Assembly: GCF_963678635.1 (NCBI RefSeq)
Contig: NC_087065.1
Coordinates: 77,041,786-77,105,785 of the forward strand
Reading direction: 5' to 3'
Length of the DNA stretch: 64,000 bases
From: Symsagittifera roscoffensis
Taxonomy: Eukaryota; Xenacoelomorpha; Acoela; Convolutidae
The position numbers and the translations under genes were made by a program. The notes under the pieces were generated by a model. That model had not been told where the DNA came from. It worked only from the letters and a program-made list of their open reading frames with translations, and did not search any database. Shown here piece after piece: positions 1 to 10,004 of this stretch; positions within the stretch are counted from its first letter, which is position 1, and every line of letters begins with the position of its first letter.

Positions 1-710
1 TTTTCCCTGTCAAAAAAAATCGATATCTCAAAAATCGCGATTTGTGTGGGGATCAAAATATCACTATTTTGACCCTAAAATCCGGTCTGCTTACTGTGTT
101 TTTCACTGAAAAACTGTATAGGAGTATTAATATAGGCTGTACAAATAATAATATTAGTTATAACCCTCCGGGTTTGGTCAATATCCGAATTAGGGTGCTT
201 AACTCGAATTTCGCAACTCGGTGGAGGGTCACTTCAGTGCAGTCACTGTCGAGCCCCCCCTCAGATTTATGATTTATGTCTTAATTTTTGTACCAAAATG
301 GATACAAAAGTTTGTAACGATACCCAACACTCGTTTGTTGTTGTCCTTGAGCCCCTTTTTGTTGCTCCATGCACTGCTTACCGGATCAGTCTTCTGGTTT
401 AATCCCGAGACCCTTCCAGATTGAGCGCAAATTAGCATTAACATGCTTAAATACTCAAATAACACTACAGTACAAGTACCAGAAACGGTCCACAATTTTG
501 ATCGTAACGATCCATCCTGATATAAACGCCTGTAACAACAATATATCTAACAACAACAAACCGGAGGATCTATTCACATCTCGTCTGGGGGGATGATTTC
601 TACTGATTTTATATATTTTTTTACTGTTTTTGATTTTTTCGGTTATTTTTTTAGTTTTGTGATTTTTCTTAAGAACTAAATTACTTTTTGTTTGATTTTT
701 TGTATATCTT

Positions 711-1350
711 TAAGTGTTTTTGGTCACAAACCTCTCAGGGAACGACGGGACGGCCAATCCCCCTACCCTTCCTGGTACATGATTTTTTGGTCTTAACTAG
801 GTTAAAAAGCTATTTTCGGGAAATCGGAAGGCTTCCGCAATCCGAACTACCCTTCTGCCCCTGTGGTTAGGGCCTTATTTTGAGCATCCGCTCGGCGCGG
901 ATTGCTCGTTAACAGTTTTGCCGGTCATGATGCTAAAATAGAATAACACCCAGGAGCGCCATAAAAACATCTATGTAACATTCGCCCGGAAGTACATATC
1001 GACGAAAAATAAAACTAGGTTCTAAAATGACTGGCTAGCGTCTAAACACAGCTCTTTATGCTTTTCACCGTCTCTGCCAAAGTCAGTTCCTTTGGTGGTC
1101 TTTCTAACATCGGTTCGACAAAAAACGTTACTGTTTCCGGCTTCGACCAGAACGCTCTAATTATCTTAATTACATGCAGAATCAGTGAGCTCATGGCTGG
1201 GTCTCAGTATCCTCAGACCACCAGGTCACTCCTTAAAACATGGTTACCACTTATTTTTTATTTTACTTATTTTTGTTCAGCAGATAAAAATCATCATCTC
1301 CATCGAAGATGGATCAACCCTTTCCCTTAACTCCTAGCTTCTCATAATCT
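711..1350 (+). repeat. Segment present once here and twice in copy 2
   Basis: This block of about 640 bp upstream of the NUP88 exon begins near a gtgtttttggtcacaaac motif and ends near ctcataatct. It recurs at 6,991-7,639 and again at 7,640-8,283. No conserved protein is seen in its short open frames. It may be an unrecognised repeat or part of the upstream regulatory region. Confidence 0.75.
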
Positions 1351-2133
1351 AAAAACAAATTCAGGTCATGACCAGAAGCTAAAAGTTCATAAAATAGAGA
1401 ATTACAGTTTTCTCCCGAGAAACCGCCGAACTCAGGAATCCGGCCAAATAATAGTCTTTTTTCTTCTCGGAAGGCTGGACACGTCGTCCCAATAACCTTC
1501 CTAAATCTGGGGATTGGTGTTGTAATAATTGTAACGGCACAATCGTTACAACTCGGAATGGTCTGATTGTCGTTTCCTATTTCAATTTCGATCTGTCTCT
1601 CACAACTGTTGTTCACCGTTGTTCTCAACGACTTCTGTTATTCTTTTTTTTTCGCAGTTTTCAATTGTCGTGAAATTTCGACGTTATCACGTGTCTTTCT
1701 TTTCGAACGAATTTCAAAAATTAACATGTCAGTCCAAATTAATGCTTGCGCGATTGTCAAAATGATCGATTAACACCGTTAATGTGCTAAAACAAATAAT
1801 ATCTTCGCGCTCCTATGTCACAATATAATTTCGAATTCGAACTTGCACTTTGATACACTCTGGTCGAATGTCACATTGTCTAACGTTATTCAGTCTGACG
1901 TTTTTCGATAGTTTCGTTTCATTCCAGTGTTTCAACGGTGCCAGATAAGCGGAGTGCAGCCTCTAAGTTCACAAATTCCATATTTGTCATATTCCAGTCA
2001 AAATTCCAAGGATTTTGACTGAAATTTGCAATGAAGGCACTCCTAACTGTAACATCGGTTACTATGATACTTTGACCTCCTGATTATCCCCTTAGAAAAT
2101 TCGTCAGTAATTAGTTTTAAATACTAAATTAGG

Positions 2134-3057
2134 GATGCAAGAAAATTTCAAAGCTGCGAACTTGAAAAATTGATAACACTAGATTCTTTGACTAATGAGT
2201 TTTTCATATTTCCGCAGCAGTTTTTCAGAAACGAAATAATGAATGATTGCAAGAGTTTTTCATGCGTTGGCAAAGTTTTCATATTGACATGGGAATCCAA
2301 TTTGCGCAAATTGCTCTTTTGCTTTATTGCTACTAATGATCCCGTCGCCAAGACATTGGATTTAGGCGATGAACTTGAGATCTCAATATCATGTGTTCCA
2401 GCATTTGAAATAAATTATCTATCTTTAAATACCAGTGAAACTCATGTTTTGGTGAGTGGTTTGAAAGGCACAGTAATGGTCCATATGCCACCGGAAATTA
2501 CACTTTTGAATAAAGAATTGTCTTCCGTGATTGCGTCATCATATGTTGTTGATCGATATGTATACACATCATCGAAAATCCAAGTGAGGCAAAACAAGTG
2601 GTTGGGCAATTGGGAAGAATCAAACCAACAAGATTCCTGGTTCATCGTTTTGGAGTTGCTTTCGACTGGAATAATTCGCGTGTTCAATTTGCTCATCAAC
2701 ACAAGCAGTCATCTCTTTGAAATTTCCCTACCGGGGGAAGTAGGTCAAAACAGTATGCTCGGCGACTTCCTAACGTCGTTTGACACCTTCATTGTAGACA
2801 TGCAATCATTTTCGCTAGTTGCTCTAACACAAAATGGAGATGTTTTCCTGCTAGACGACATAAAATATAATCAATCAGGGACATCTACTGAATAACAGGG
2901 ACCGCTGAGCATCTTGCCAGAAGCTGAAGATAATTACGGAGACAGTTTTTGTCACATTGCAGTCTTACGCTGTGACAAACTGACTGGTGTGTTGATGATG
3001 AATGCGACTGGGGATATACTGCATGGTACCTTGCTTCCTCAATACAACGATACGCTT
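2134..3057 (+). pseudogene. NUP88: NUP88 first large exon, decayed duplicate
   Basis: This is the partner of the intact exon at 9,081-10,004 and has the same length (924 bp). It encodes the N-terminal beta-propeller part of nucleoporin Nup88, but a TAA at 2,893-2,895 interrupts the frame just before the conserved GPL...AEDNYG segment. Translation after the stop still resembles Nup88 (for example PEAEDNYGDSFCHIAVLRCD), and the splice donor at 3,058 (gtaagt) is kept. No downstream NUP88 exons lie between it and copy 2. The replacements relative to copy 2 are numerous, consistent with relaxed constraint. A truncated transcript is possible, but a functional Nup88 is not expected. Confidence 0.88.
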
Positions 3058-3739
3058 GTAAGTTCTTCAGAAAATAACAATTCTGACCAATGTTTTGACT
3101 AATAATGAAAAAATCATATAATCCGACAACCATCTAAGGTACAATCGTATGTGTTGCCTTTCGTATAAAAAACGTAGAATCGTATAACGTGACCTCAAAA
3201 TACTAAATCAATTAAAGCAACCGGGGTAAGGCTTTTTAGATTGTTTTGGCGCTCGATTATATTTGTTGTCGGAAAATACATCAGAAGAAACTTTGATGGA
3301 AATGAGCCCCCCCTCTAATATCAATCAATCATAAAATACCCATTAAAACAAATCCCTAACTCACAAAAAATAGCCATTTATCGGTTTTGTGTAATTTTAT
3401 TATTTGTCCTATAAACCTTTTAAGGTTTTGTTTTGTATTACTTGTCGTATAATGTGTATAAAACACTGAATCAGACATCATGCTGTTGTAAAAGAAAGCA
3501 AAGAGGTGTTATTATCTTGATATTGAAATCTGGTTCTAGTTTTTTTCCGTAAAGAACTTTGCCAAAAGTAGATGGTGAGCTATGCATATATGTACTGATA
3601 TTGGCGAGTACGCTCAGCGTTCTTCCACTGAGATTTGTTAACAGACGATGAATGTAATTGAGACTCTTTAATAGGTCGTGATGATTTTATGATTTTTCAA
3701 AGTTTTTTTTTTTGGAAAAGTTGTCGTTAAATGCTCTTA

Positions 3740-4113
3740 TCAATCAGAAAAGCTCCCGCCAAAAAAATGTCACCAGCGGAGTACCCCAAGGGTCTATCCA
3801 TGGAACACTGCTATTCGTCCTCCTAATCAATGAATGACCTGAAACGATTAAAGAAATGCGATAGTACGGATACGCAGATGGCTTTAAAGCAACAATCCAG
3901 AGCCAAGGTGAAATGAACAAAGCAACAGAAATAATTGAAAAATGGCTTTCTGAAAATAAGATGACACCAAATACAAAGAAGTCTCATATTTTAAACATTA
4001 AAGGAGCAGTAAAAGCCAATCTCATGGGCAGTCCTCTGGAGCCAGCGGAATCCCAACGTGAGCTAGGACTCATTGTACATCAAAACCTATATTGGTCTGA
4101 AAATTGTCAAACC
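3740..4113 (+). pseudogene. Non-LTR retrotransposon reverse transcriptase fragment (copy 1)
   Basis: This is the same RT fragment as at 10,657-11,133, but more decayed. The palm motif around SGVPQGS is followed by frame damage. The catalytic YADD has become YADG (tacgcagatggc, 3,871-3,882), which removes one metal-binding aspartate. The thumb-side segment starting at 3,913 (NKATEIIEKWLSENK) is still open. Similarity to copy 2 ends at about 4,113, the duplication breakpoint. It is a dead remnant lying in what would be a NUP88 intron. Confidence 0.85.
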
Positions 4114-4115
4114 CT

Positions 4116-5120
4116 TACGATCCATGTCCCGCCCGATTCTCATCTATGGCAGGGTCCGGATGGACCTCTACTTCTAACATTGCTTTTGTCCTTCATTTTG
4201 ACTCTTGATTTCAACCATTCCTCCTGAATATTTCTTCTCTTTGTCGGTCCGGGTTCGTGCGATCCTTTCCACAAAAGGGTCGTTCATTGCCTTTCTTTGT
4301 TTCTCTGGTATGAATTTCCTAGATTTATCACTTAGTTTAGGTATCCGTGACTTGTCTAGACTCATTTTAGATTTATCACTTCTTACCGCTTATACTTTCA
4401 ATACGATTGCTAATGTTCTTTTTGTTTGACATAGTGATAACAATAACACAATACAATAAATTCCAAAAGTTTCACCTAAATAGTGACTACGAATCCTTGT
4501 ATGTTATCACAGTACAGCGTGTATTCAATTTATTCACAATGATCAATTATTGGATCTAAGATATGAAACTAGCACAGTCTGATGATATCAATATATATTT
4601 AAAAGATAGTGTACTCACTACCCAATCAAGAACAAATGTTATTGTTTTAAAACTAAAAAGATAAAAAAATATTTTCAAAAAAAATGTGTATGTGTTTCGT
4701 ACTTTAATCAGTCGCAATACAATAATCGAACTTGTTTCTAAAGAAAGAGCTTTCCCTGTTCAGTGTCGCACTACACAGACAAAAGTTGAAGGCAGTAATT
4801 TCCTCAAGTGGGCGTCTATTGCACCCACCCAGTCCTGTGTTACCTATTTGCCTTCAGATTGCCCAATCTAGGCCTACTAAATCCTCAAGCAATCCTTTTT
4901 CCAATTTCCAAAAAAATTCTGGATTTTAATCCACACAAATTAGTGTCAAACTCTTATTTCAATTAGATTTAGTGTCGCGAATATCCGGGCTTAGACCTAT
5001 TTTGTTTTATTCTGGTCTTTTTAAAAGGCAAGTTACCAGTGCAGTCACTGGTTAATAGCATAACTCCTAATAGCCTAATGCTTTTCACGATTTACTTTTC
5101 TTTTTTCTTCTTAAGTATTG
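4116..5120. other. Non-duplicated spacer with an unrecognised minus-strand ORF
   Basis: This sequence has no partner in the window. On the minus strand, 4,365-4,174 encodes a 63-residue, strongly charged polypeptide rich in Lys, Arg and Ser, with a SDKS-type motif repeated (SLDKS, SDKSRK). The upstream minus-strand sequence continues the same composition in a shifted frame. It could be the start of a retroelement gag-like protein or chance; no family is recognised. The rest (4,440-5,120) shows no gene. Confidence 0.35.
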
Positions 5121-5130
5121 ACAAAATCGC

Positions 5131-5421
5131 ACCCTTCCGACTTGGCAAAATAAGGACCCTTCCGGATTGGCAAAATTGTGACCCTTCCGGATTGGCAAAA
5201 TTAGGACCTTTCCGGATTGGCAAAATTAGGACCCTTCCGGATTGGCAAAATTAGGACCTTTCAGGATTGGCAAAATTAGGACCCTTCCGGATTGGTCAAA
5301 ATAGGACCCTTCCGGATTGGTGAAAATGGGACCCTTCCGGACTGGTGAAAATAGGACCCTTCGCGATTTGGTAAAAATAGGACCCTTTCGAACTGAGACA
5401 CCTCCGGGTTTGTAAAAATAG
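5131..5421 (+). repeat. 25-bp minisatellite, about 11 units
   Basis: Direct tandem copies of a 25-bp unit typified by acccttccggattggcaaaa plus five bases. Units start at 5,131, 5,156, 5,181, 5,206 and so on. The right-hand units drift (ggtgaaaat variants, then a 26-bp unit) before the array decays. The core cccttccggattg also occurs singly near 413, 5,519, 6,078 and 6,686, outside the array. The open frame seen through the array is a consequence of repeat composition, not a gene. Confidence 0.92.
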
Positions 5422-6384
5422 CTTTTCCGGGACTTTAAAAATTCCACTCGAGACCCTTCCCAATACGATCTCCGAGTCTATTGTGCTATATGAATTAACA
5501 GGGAAGGGTGTATTCCGGCTTATGATCCTTCCGGATTGAAGCTAAGCTGCTTAGTTGACAAATCTTTTGAACTGTGAAGGTTCTTATAATTAGCTTAGTC
5601 TTGACTTGATTATCGTTCTATGGGTTTGTTATCCCTCCCTTTTTGGCTAGAATAGCGTAAAATTGCCTTATTGAGTCGTCACTACCCTTTGGTAGGGGTA
5701 TAAGCGCTTTCCAAAAAAAAATTACAAAACGTGAAGGGTCTACCTTCACAAATTGGTAATTTTGCTAGAAACAATCTTAAAAAACTTTTAAGCTTATTTT
5801 ATCGAACAATTTATGGCTCTATGAGTATCAAGATGAATACCAAGATCAACTGGATTTGTCCAGTAGTTCCAAAGTTATTAACCAAAACGTCTTTTTTCTA
5901 AGGTTCAAAATTTTTCTCCATGATAAGTTCCGCCTATTTTTTTTTCGCAATTCTTAATTTTTTGGCTTAAAAATTTTTGATCCGAGCTCAGAAAGCCTAT
6001 TTTTTTCTAGTTAAATGCAAAAAACCCGATCTAAAACGTTTCAGCAGAAAAAATTTGCCAAAAACAATGCTATCTGGACCCTTCAGGATTGATGAAACCA
6101 CTAAATCAAACACGTTAAATTCGATTTCACTGTAACCCGGAAGATTTTTGGCAAACGGGTTTTCAAACCCGTCGATTCACTAGTGAACGTTGTCCGTACA
6201 CCAATTTTTACTGTCCTAATGCAAAAGTTTCAAAAAGTTTTCTGCTTTTGTAGCGTTTCGTTTTTTCAAAAATCAAGAAAATTGGATTTTCGGTACCCAT
6301 ATGGTTCCAACCTTCCGATTGAAAGTTAACCGGTTCCACTAATTATACTAGTACAGTTACGATGTAAATTACTAATTTAGCGCT
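5422..6384. other. Spacer before duplication copy 2
   Basis: AT-rich sequence with isolated matches to the minisatellite core (near 5,519 and 6,078) and no conserved reading frame. Because copy 1 is cut by the window edge, it cannot be said whether this spacer belongs to the duplicated unit. Confidence 0.5.
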
Positions 6385-6990
6385 TTTTTCTCTTTCAAAA
6401 AATATCGATATCTCAAAAATCGCGATTTGTGTGGGGATCAAAATATCACTAATTTGACCCTAAAAACCGGTCTGCTTACTGTGTTTTTCACTGAAAAACT
6501 GTATAGGATTATTATTATAGGCTGTATAAATAGTAAAACTAGTATTACCCCTCCGGGTTTGTTCAATATCCGAATAAGGGTGCTTAACTCGGAAATTCGC
6601 AACTCGGTGGAGGGTCAAATCAGGGCAGTTCTTGTTGCTCCTTCCACTGCTTGCCGGATCAGTCATCTGCTCAATTCACGAGACCCTTCCGGATTGAGCG
6701 CAAATTAACATAAACATGCTTAACTACTCAAATAACCCTACAGTACAAGGACCAGAAACGGGCCACAATTTTGATCGTAACAATCCTGACTGATATAAAT
6801 GCCTGTAACAACAATATATCTAACAACAACAAACGGGAGGATCGGATCACATCTCGTCGGGGGGGGGGGGGGGGGGGACGATTTCTACTGACTTTATATT
6901 GTTTTACTGCTTTTGGTTTTTTCGGTTATTTTTTATGTTTTTTTTTCTTAGGTGCTATAGCACTTTTTGTTTCAGTTCTTGTATACCTTT

Positions 6991-8283
6991 AAGTGTTTTT
7001 GGTCACAAACCTCTCAGGAAACGACGGGACGGCCAATCCCCCCACCCTTCCATGTACATGAATTTTTGGTCTTAACAAGGTTAAAAAGCTATTTTTGGGA
7101 ATCCGGAAGGCTTCCGCGTTCCGAACAACCTTTCCGCCCCGGTGGTTAGGGCCTTATTTTCAGCATCCGCTCGGCGTGGATTGCTCGTTAACGGTTCTGC
7201 CGGTCATGATGTTAAAAAAGAATAACACCCAGGAGCGCCATAAAAACATCTATGTAACATTCGCCCGGAATTACAAATCAACGGAAAATAGAGCTAGGTT
7301 CTAAAACGACTGGCTAGCGTCTAAGCACACCTCTACATGTTTTTCACTGTCTCTGCTAAATCTAGTTCTTTTGGTGGTCTTTTTAACATCGGGTCGACAA
7401 AAAACGTTACTGTTTCCGGCTTCGATCAGAATGCTCTAATTAACTTAATTACATGCAGAATCAGTGAGCTCATGGCTGGGTCTCAGTATCCCCAGACCAC
7501 CAAGTCACTTCTAAAATAGGGCAACCACTTATTTTTTTTATTACTTTTGTTTTTGTTCAGCAGATAAAAATCCTCATCTCCATCGAAGATGGATCAACCC
7601 TTTCCCTTAACTCCTAGCTTCTCATAATCTGAAAACTATAAGTGTTTTTGGTCTCAAACCTCTCGGGGAGCGACGGGATGGCCAATCCCCCAACCCTTCC
7701 TGGTACATGAATTTTCGGTGTTAACCAGGTTAAAAAATTCTTTTCGAGAATCCGAAAGGCTTCCGCGTTCCGAACAACCTTTCCGCCCCGGTGGTTAGGG
7801 CCTTATTTTCAGCATCCGCTCGGCGTGGATTGCTCGTTAACGGTTCTGCCGGTCATGGTGTTAAAAAAGAATAAAGTCCAGAAGCGCCATGAAAACATCT
7901 ATGTAACATTCGCCCGGAAGTACATATCGTCGGGAAATAAAGCTAGGTTCAAAACAACTGGCTAGTGTCTAAACACAGCTCTACATGCTTTGCACCGTCT
8001 CTGCCAAAGCCAGTTCCTTTGTTGCTTTTCCTAACATCGGGTCGACAAAAACGTTACTGCTTCTGGCTTCGGTCAAAACACTCAAAGTAAGTTAACTATA
8101 TGCAAAAATAGTAAGCTCGTGGCTGGGTCTCAGTATCTCCAGACCACGAGTTCACCTTTAAAAACAGGGCTAGTACTTATTTATTATATTATTATTGTAG
8201 AGTGAGTAGATAAAAGTCATCATCTCCATCGAAGATGGATCAACCCTTTCACTCAACTCCTAGCTTCTCATAATCTGAAAACG
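6991..8283 (+). repeat. Internal 649-bp tandem duplication in copy 2
   Basis: Two direct units, 6,991-7,639 and 7,640-8,283. Both start near aagtgtttttggt and run through the same landmarks (gacgggacggccaatcccc-type, ggagcgccat, gaagatggatcaaccc). Copy 1 has a single unit (711-1,350), so this step followed or accompanied the larger duplication. No protein is recognised in it. Confidence 0.85.
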
Positions 8284-9080
8284 AACTTAGAGGTTATTAA
8301 TTCAACTCAGGACTTGACCAGAAGCTAAAAGTTCAAAAAACAGAGAGTTACAGTTTTCTCCCGAGACCCTCCGAATTCAGGAATCCGGCCAAATAATAGT
8401 CTTTTTCCTTCTCGGAAGGCTGGACACGTCGTCCCAATATCCTTCCTTGTTCTCGGGATTGGTTTGGTGTTGTAATGATTGTAGCGGCACAATCGTTACA
8501 ACTCTGAATGGTCTGATTGTCGTTTCCTATTCCAATTTCGATCTGTCTCTCACAACTGTTGTTCACCGTTGTTCTCAACGAATTCTGATGTTCTTTTTCT
8601 TCGCAGTTTTCAGTTATCGTGAAATTTCGACGTTGTCACGTGTCTTTCTTTTCGAACGAATTTCAAAAATTAACATATCAGTCCAAATTAATCCTTCCGC
8701 GTTCGTCAAAATGAACGATTAACACCGCTAATGTGCTAAAACCGCCAATCTTCCCGCTCCGATGTCACAATTTAAATTCGAATTCGAACTTGCATTTTGA
8801 TACATTCTGGTCGAATGTCACATTGTCTAATTTATTCAGTCTGACGTTATTCGATATTTTCGTTTCATTCGAGTGTTTCAACGAAGTCAGACAGGCGGAG
8901 TGCGGCCTGTAAGTTCACAAATTCCATATTCGTCATATTCCAGTCAAAATTCCAAGGATTTTGACTGGAATATGTGATGAAGGCACTCCTGACTGTAACA
9001 TCGGTTGCTATGATACTTTTGACCTCCTGATTATCCCGTTAGAATATTCGTCAGTAAGTAGTTTTAAATACTAAATTAAG
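8284..9080. other. Upstream region of NUP88 copy 2
   Basis: Conserved in copy 1 (about 1,350-2,133). It contains the palindromic pair ccaaggattttgactgg / ccagtcaaaattcc near 8,940-8,972. It probably includes the NUP88 promoter, a short first exon, or both, but no TATA box or clear start codon in frame with the following exon was found. Confidence 0.4.
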
Positions 9081-10004
9081 GATGCAAGAAAACTTAAAAG
9101 CTGCGAGCTTGAAAAATTGATAACACTAGATTCTTTGCCTAATGAGTATTTCATATTTCCGCAGCAGTTTTTCAGAAACGAAATTATGAATGATTGCAAG
9201 AGTTTGTCATGCGTTGGCAAAAACTTCATATTGACATGGGAATCCAATTTGTGCATTTTGCTCTTTCGCCCTATTGCTACTAATGATCCGGTCGCCAAGA
9301 CATTGGATTTAGGCGATGAAGTTGAGATCTCAATATCGTGTGTTCCAGCATTTGAAATAAATTATGTATCTTTAAATACCAGTGAAACTCATGTTTTGGT
9401 GAGTGGTTTGCAAGGCACCGTAATAGTCCATATGCCACCGGAAATTACACTTTTGAATAGAGAATTGTCTTCCGTGATTGCGTCGTCATATGTTGTTGAT
9501 CGATCTGTATACACATCATCGAAAATCCAAGTAAGACAGGTCAAGTGGTTGGGCAATTGGGAAGAATCAAACCAACAAGATTCCTCGTTCGTCGTTTTGG
9601 AGTTGCTTTCGACTGGAATAATTCGCGTGTTCAATTTGCTCATCAACACAAGCAGTCATCTCTTTGAAATCTCCCTACCGGGGGAAGTAGATCAAAACAG
9701 TATGCTCGGCGACTTCGTAGTGTCGTTTGACACCTTCAATGTAGACATGCAATCATTTTCGCTAGTTGCTCTAACACAGAATGGAGATGTTTTCCTGCTA
9801 GACGACATAAAATATAATCAATCAGGGGCATCTATTGAATTGCAGGGACCGCTGAGCATCTTGCCAGAAGCTGAAGATAATTACGGAGACAGTTTTTGTC
9901 ACATTGCAGTCTTACGCTGTGACAAACTGACTGGTGTGGTGATGATGAATGCGACTGGGGATGTACTGCATGGTACCTTGCTTCCTCAATACGACGACAC
10001 GCTT
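9081..10004 (+). CDS. NUP88: NUP88 exon: N-terminal beta-propeller
   Basis: Open through 308 codons. The 3' end is firm: ctt followed by gtaagt at 10,005, phase 0. The 5' end is not: a weak acceptor ag at 9,080 or a later one at 9,164/9,167 (ttccgcagcag) would both keep the frame. Because LITLDSLPNEYFIF matches the Nup88 N-terminal LPN segment, I prefer the longer exon. Its decayed twin is at 2,134-3,057. Confidence 0.85.

Larger units (their letters stand above)
1..4115 (+). repeat. Segmental duplication, copy 1 (NUP88 5' region)
   Basis: This stretch aligns almost colinearly with 6,385-11,075. For example, the same block lies at 21 and 6,406, the first NUP88 exon at 2,134 and 9,081, and the reverse-transcriptase remnant at 3,740 and 10,690. 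Similarity is already present at base 1, so the left boundary is outside the window. It stops at about 4,113-4,116, inside the retroelement. Copy 1 lacks the extra 649-bp internal duplication found in copy 2. The two large exons differ mainly by point changes. Confidence 0.9.

Noticed and set aside
2134-3057. Second functional NUP88 gene
   Set aside because: In-frame TAA at 2,893 and no downstream exons before copy 2.
5039-5447. Overlapping ORFs on both strands with repeated peptides
   Set aside because: They follow the 25-bp minisatellite; repeated peptides reflect the DNA repeat.
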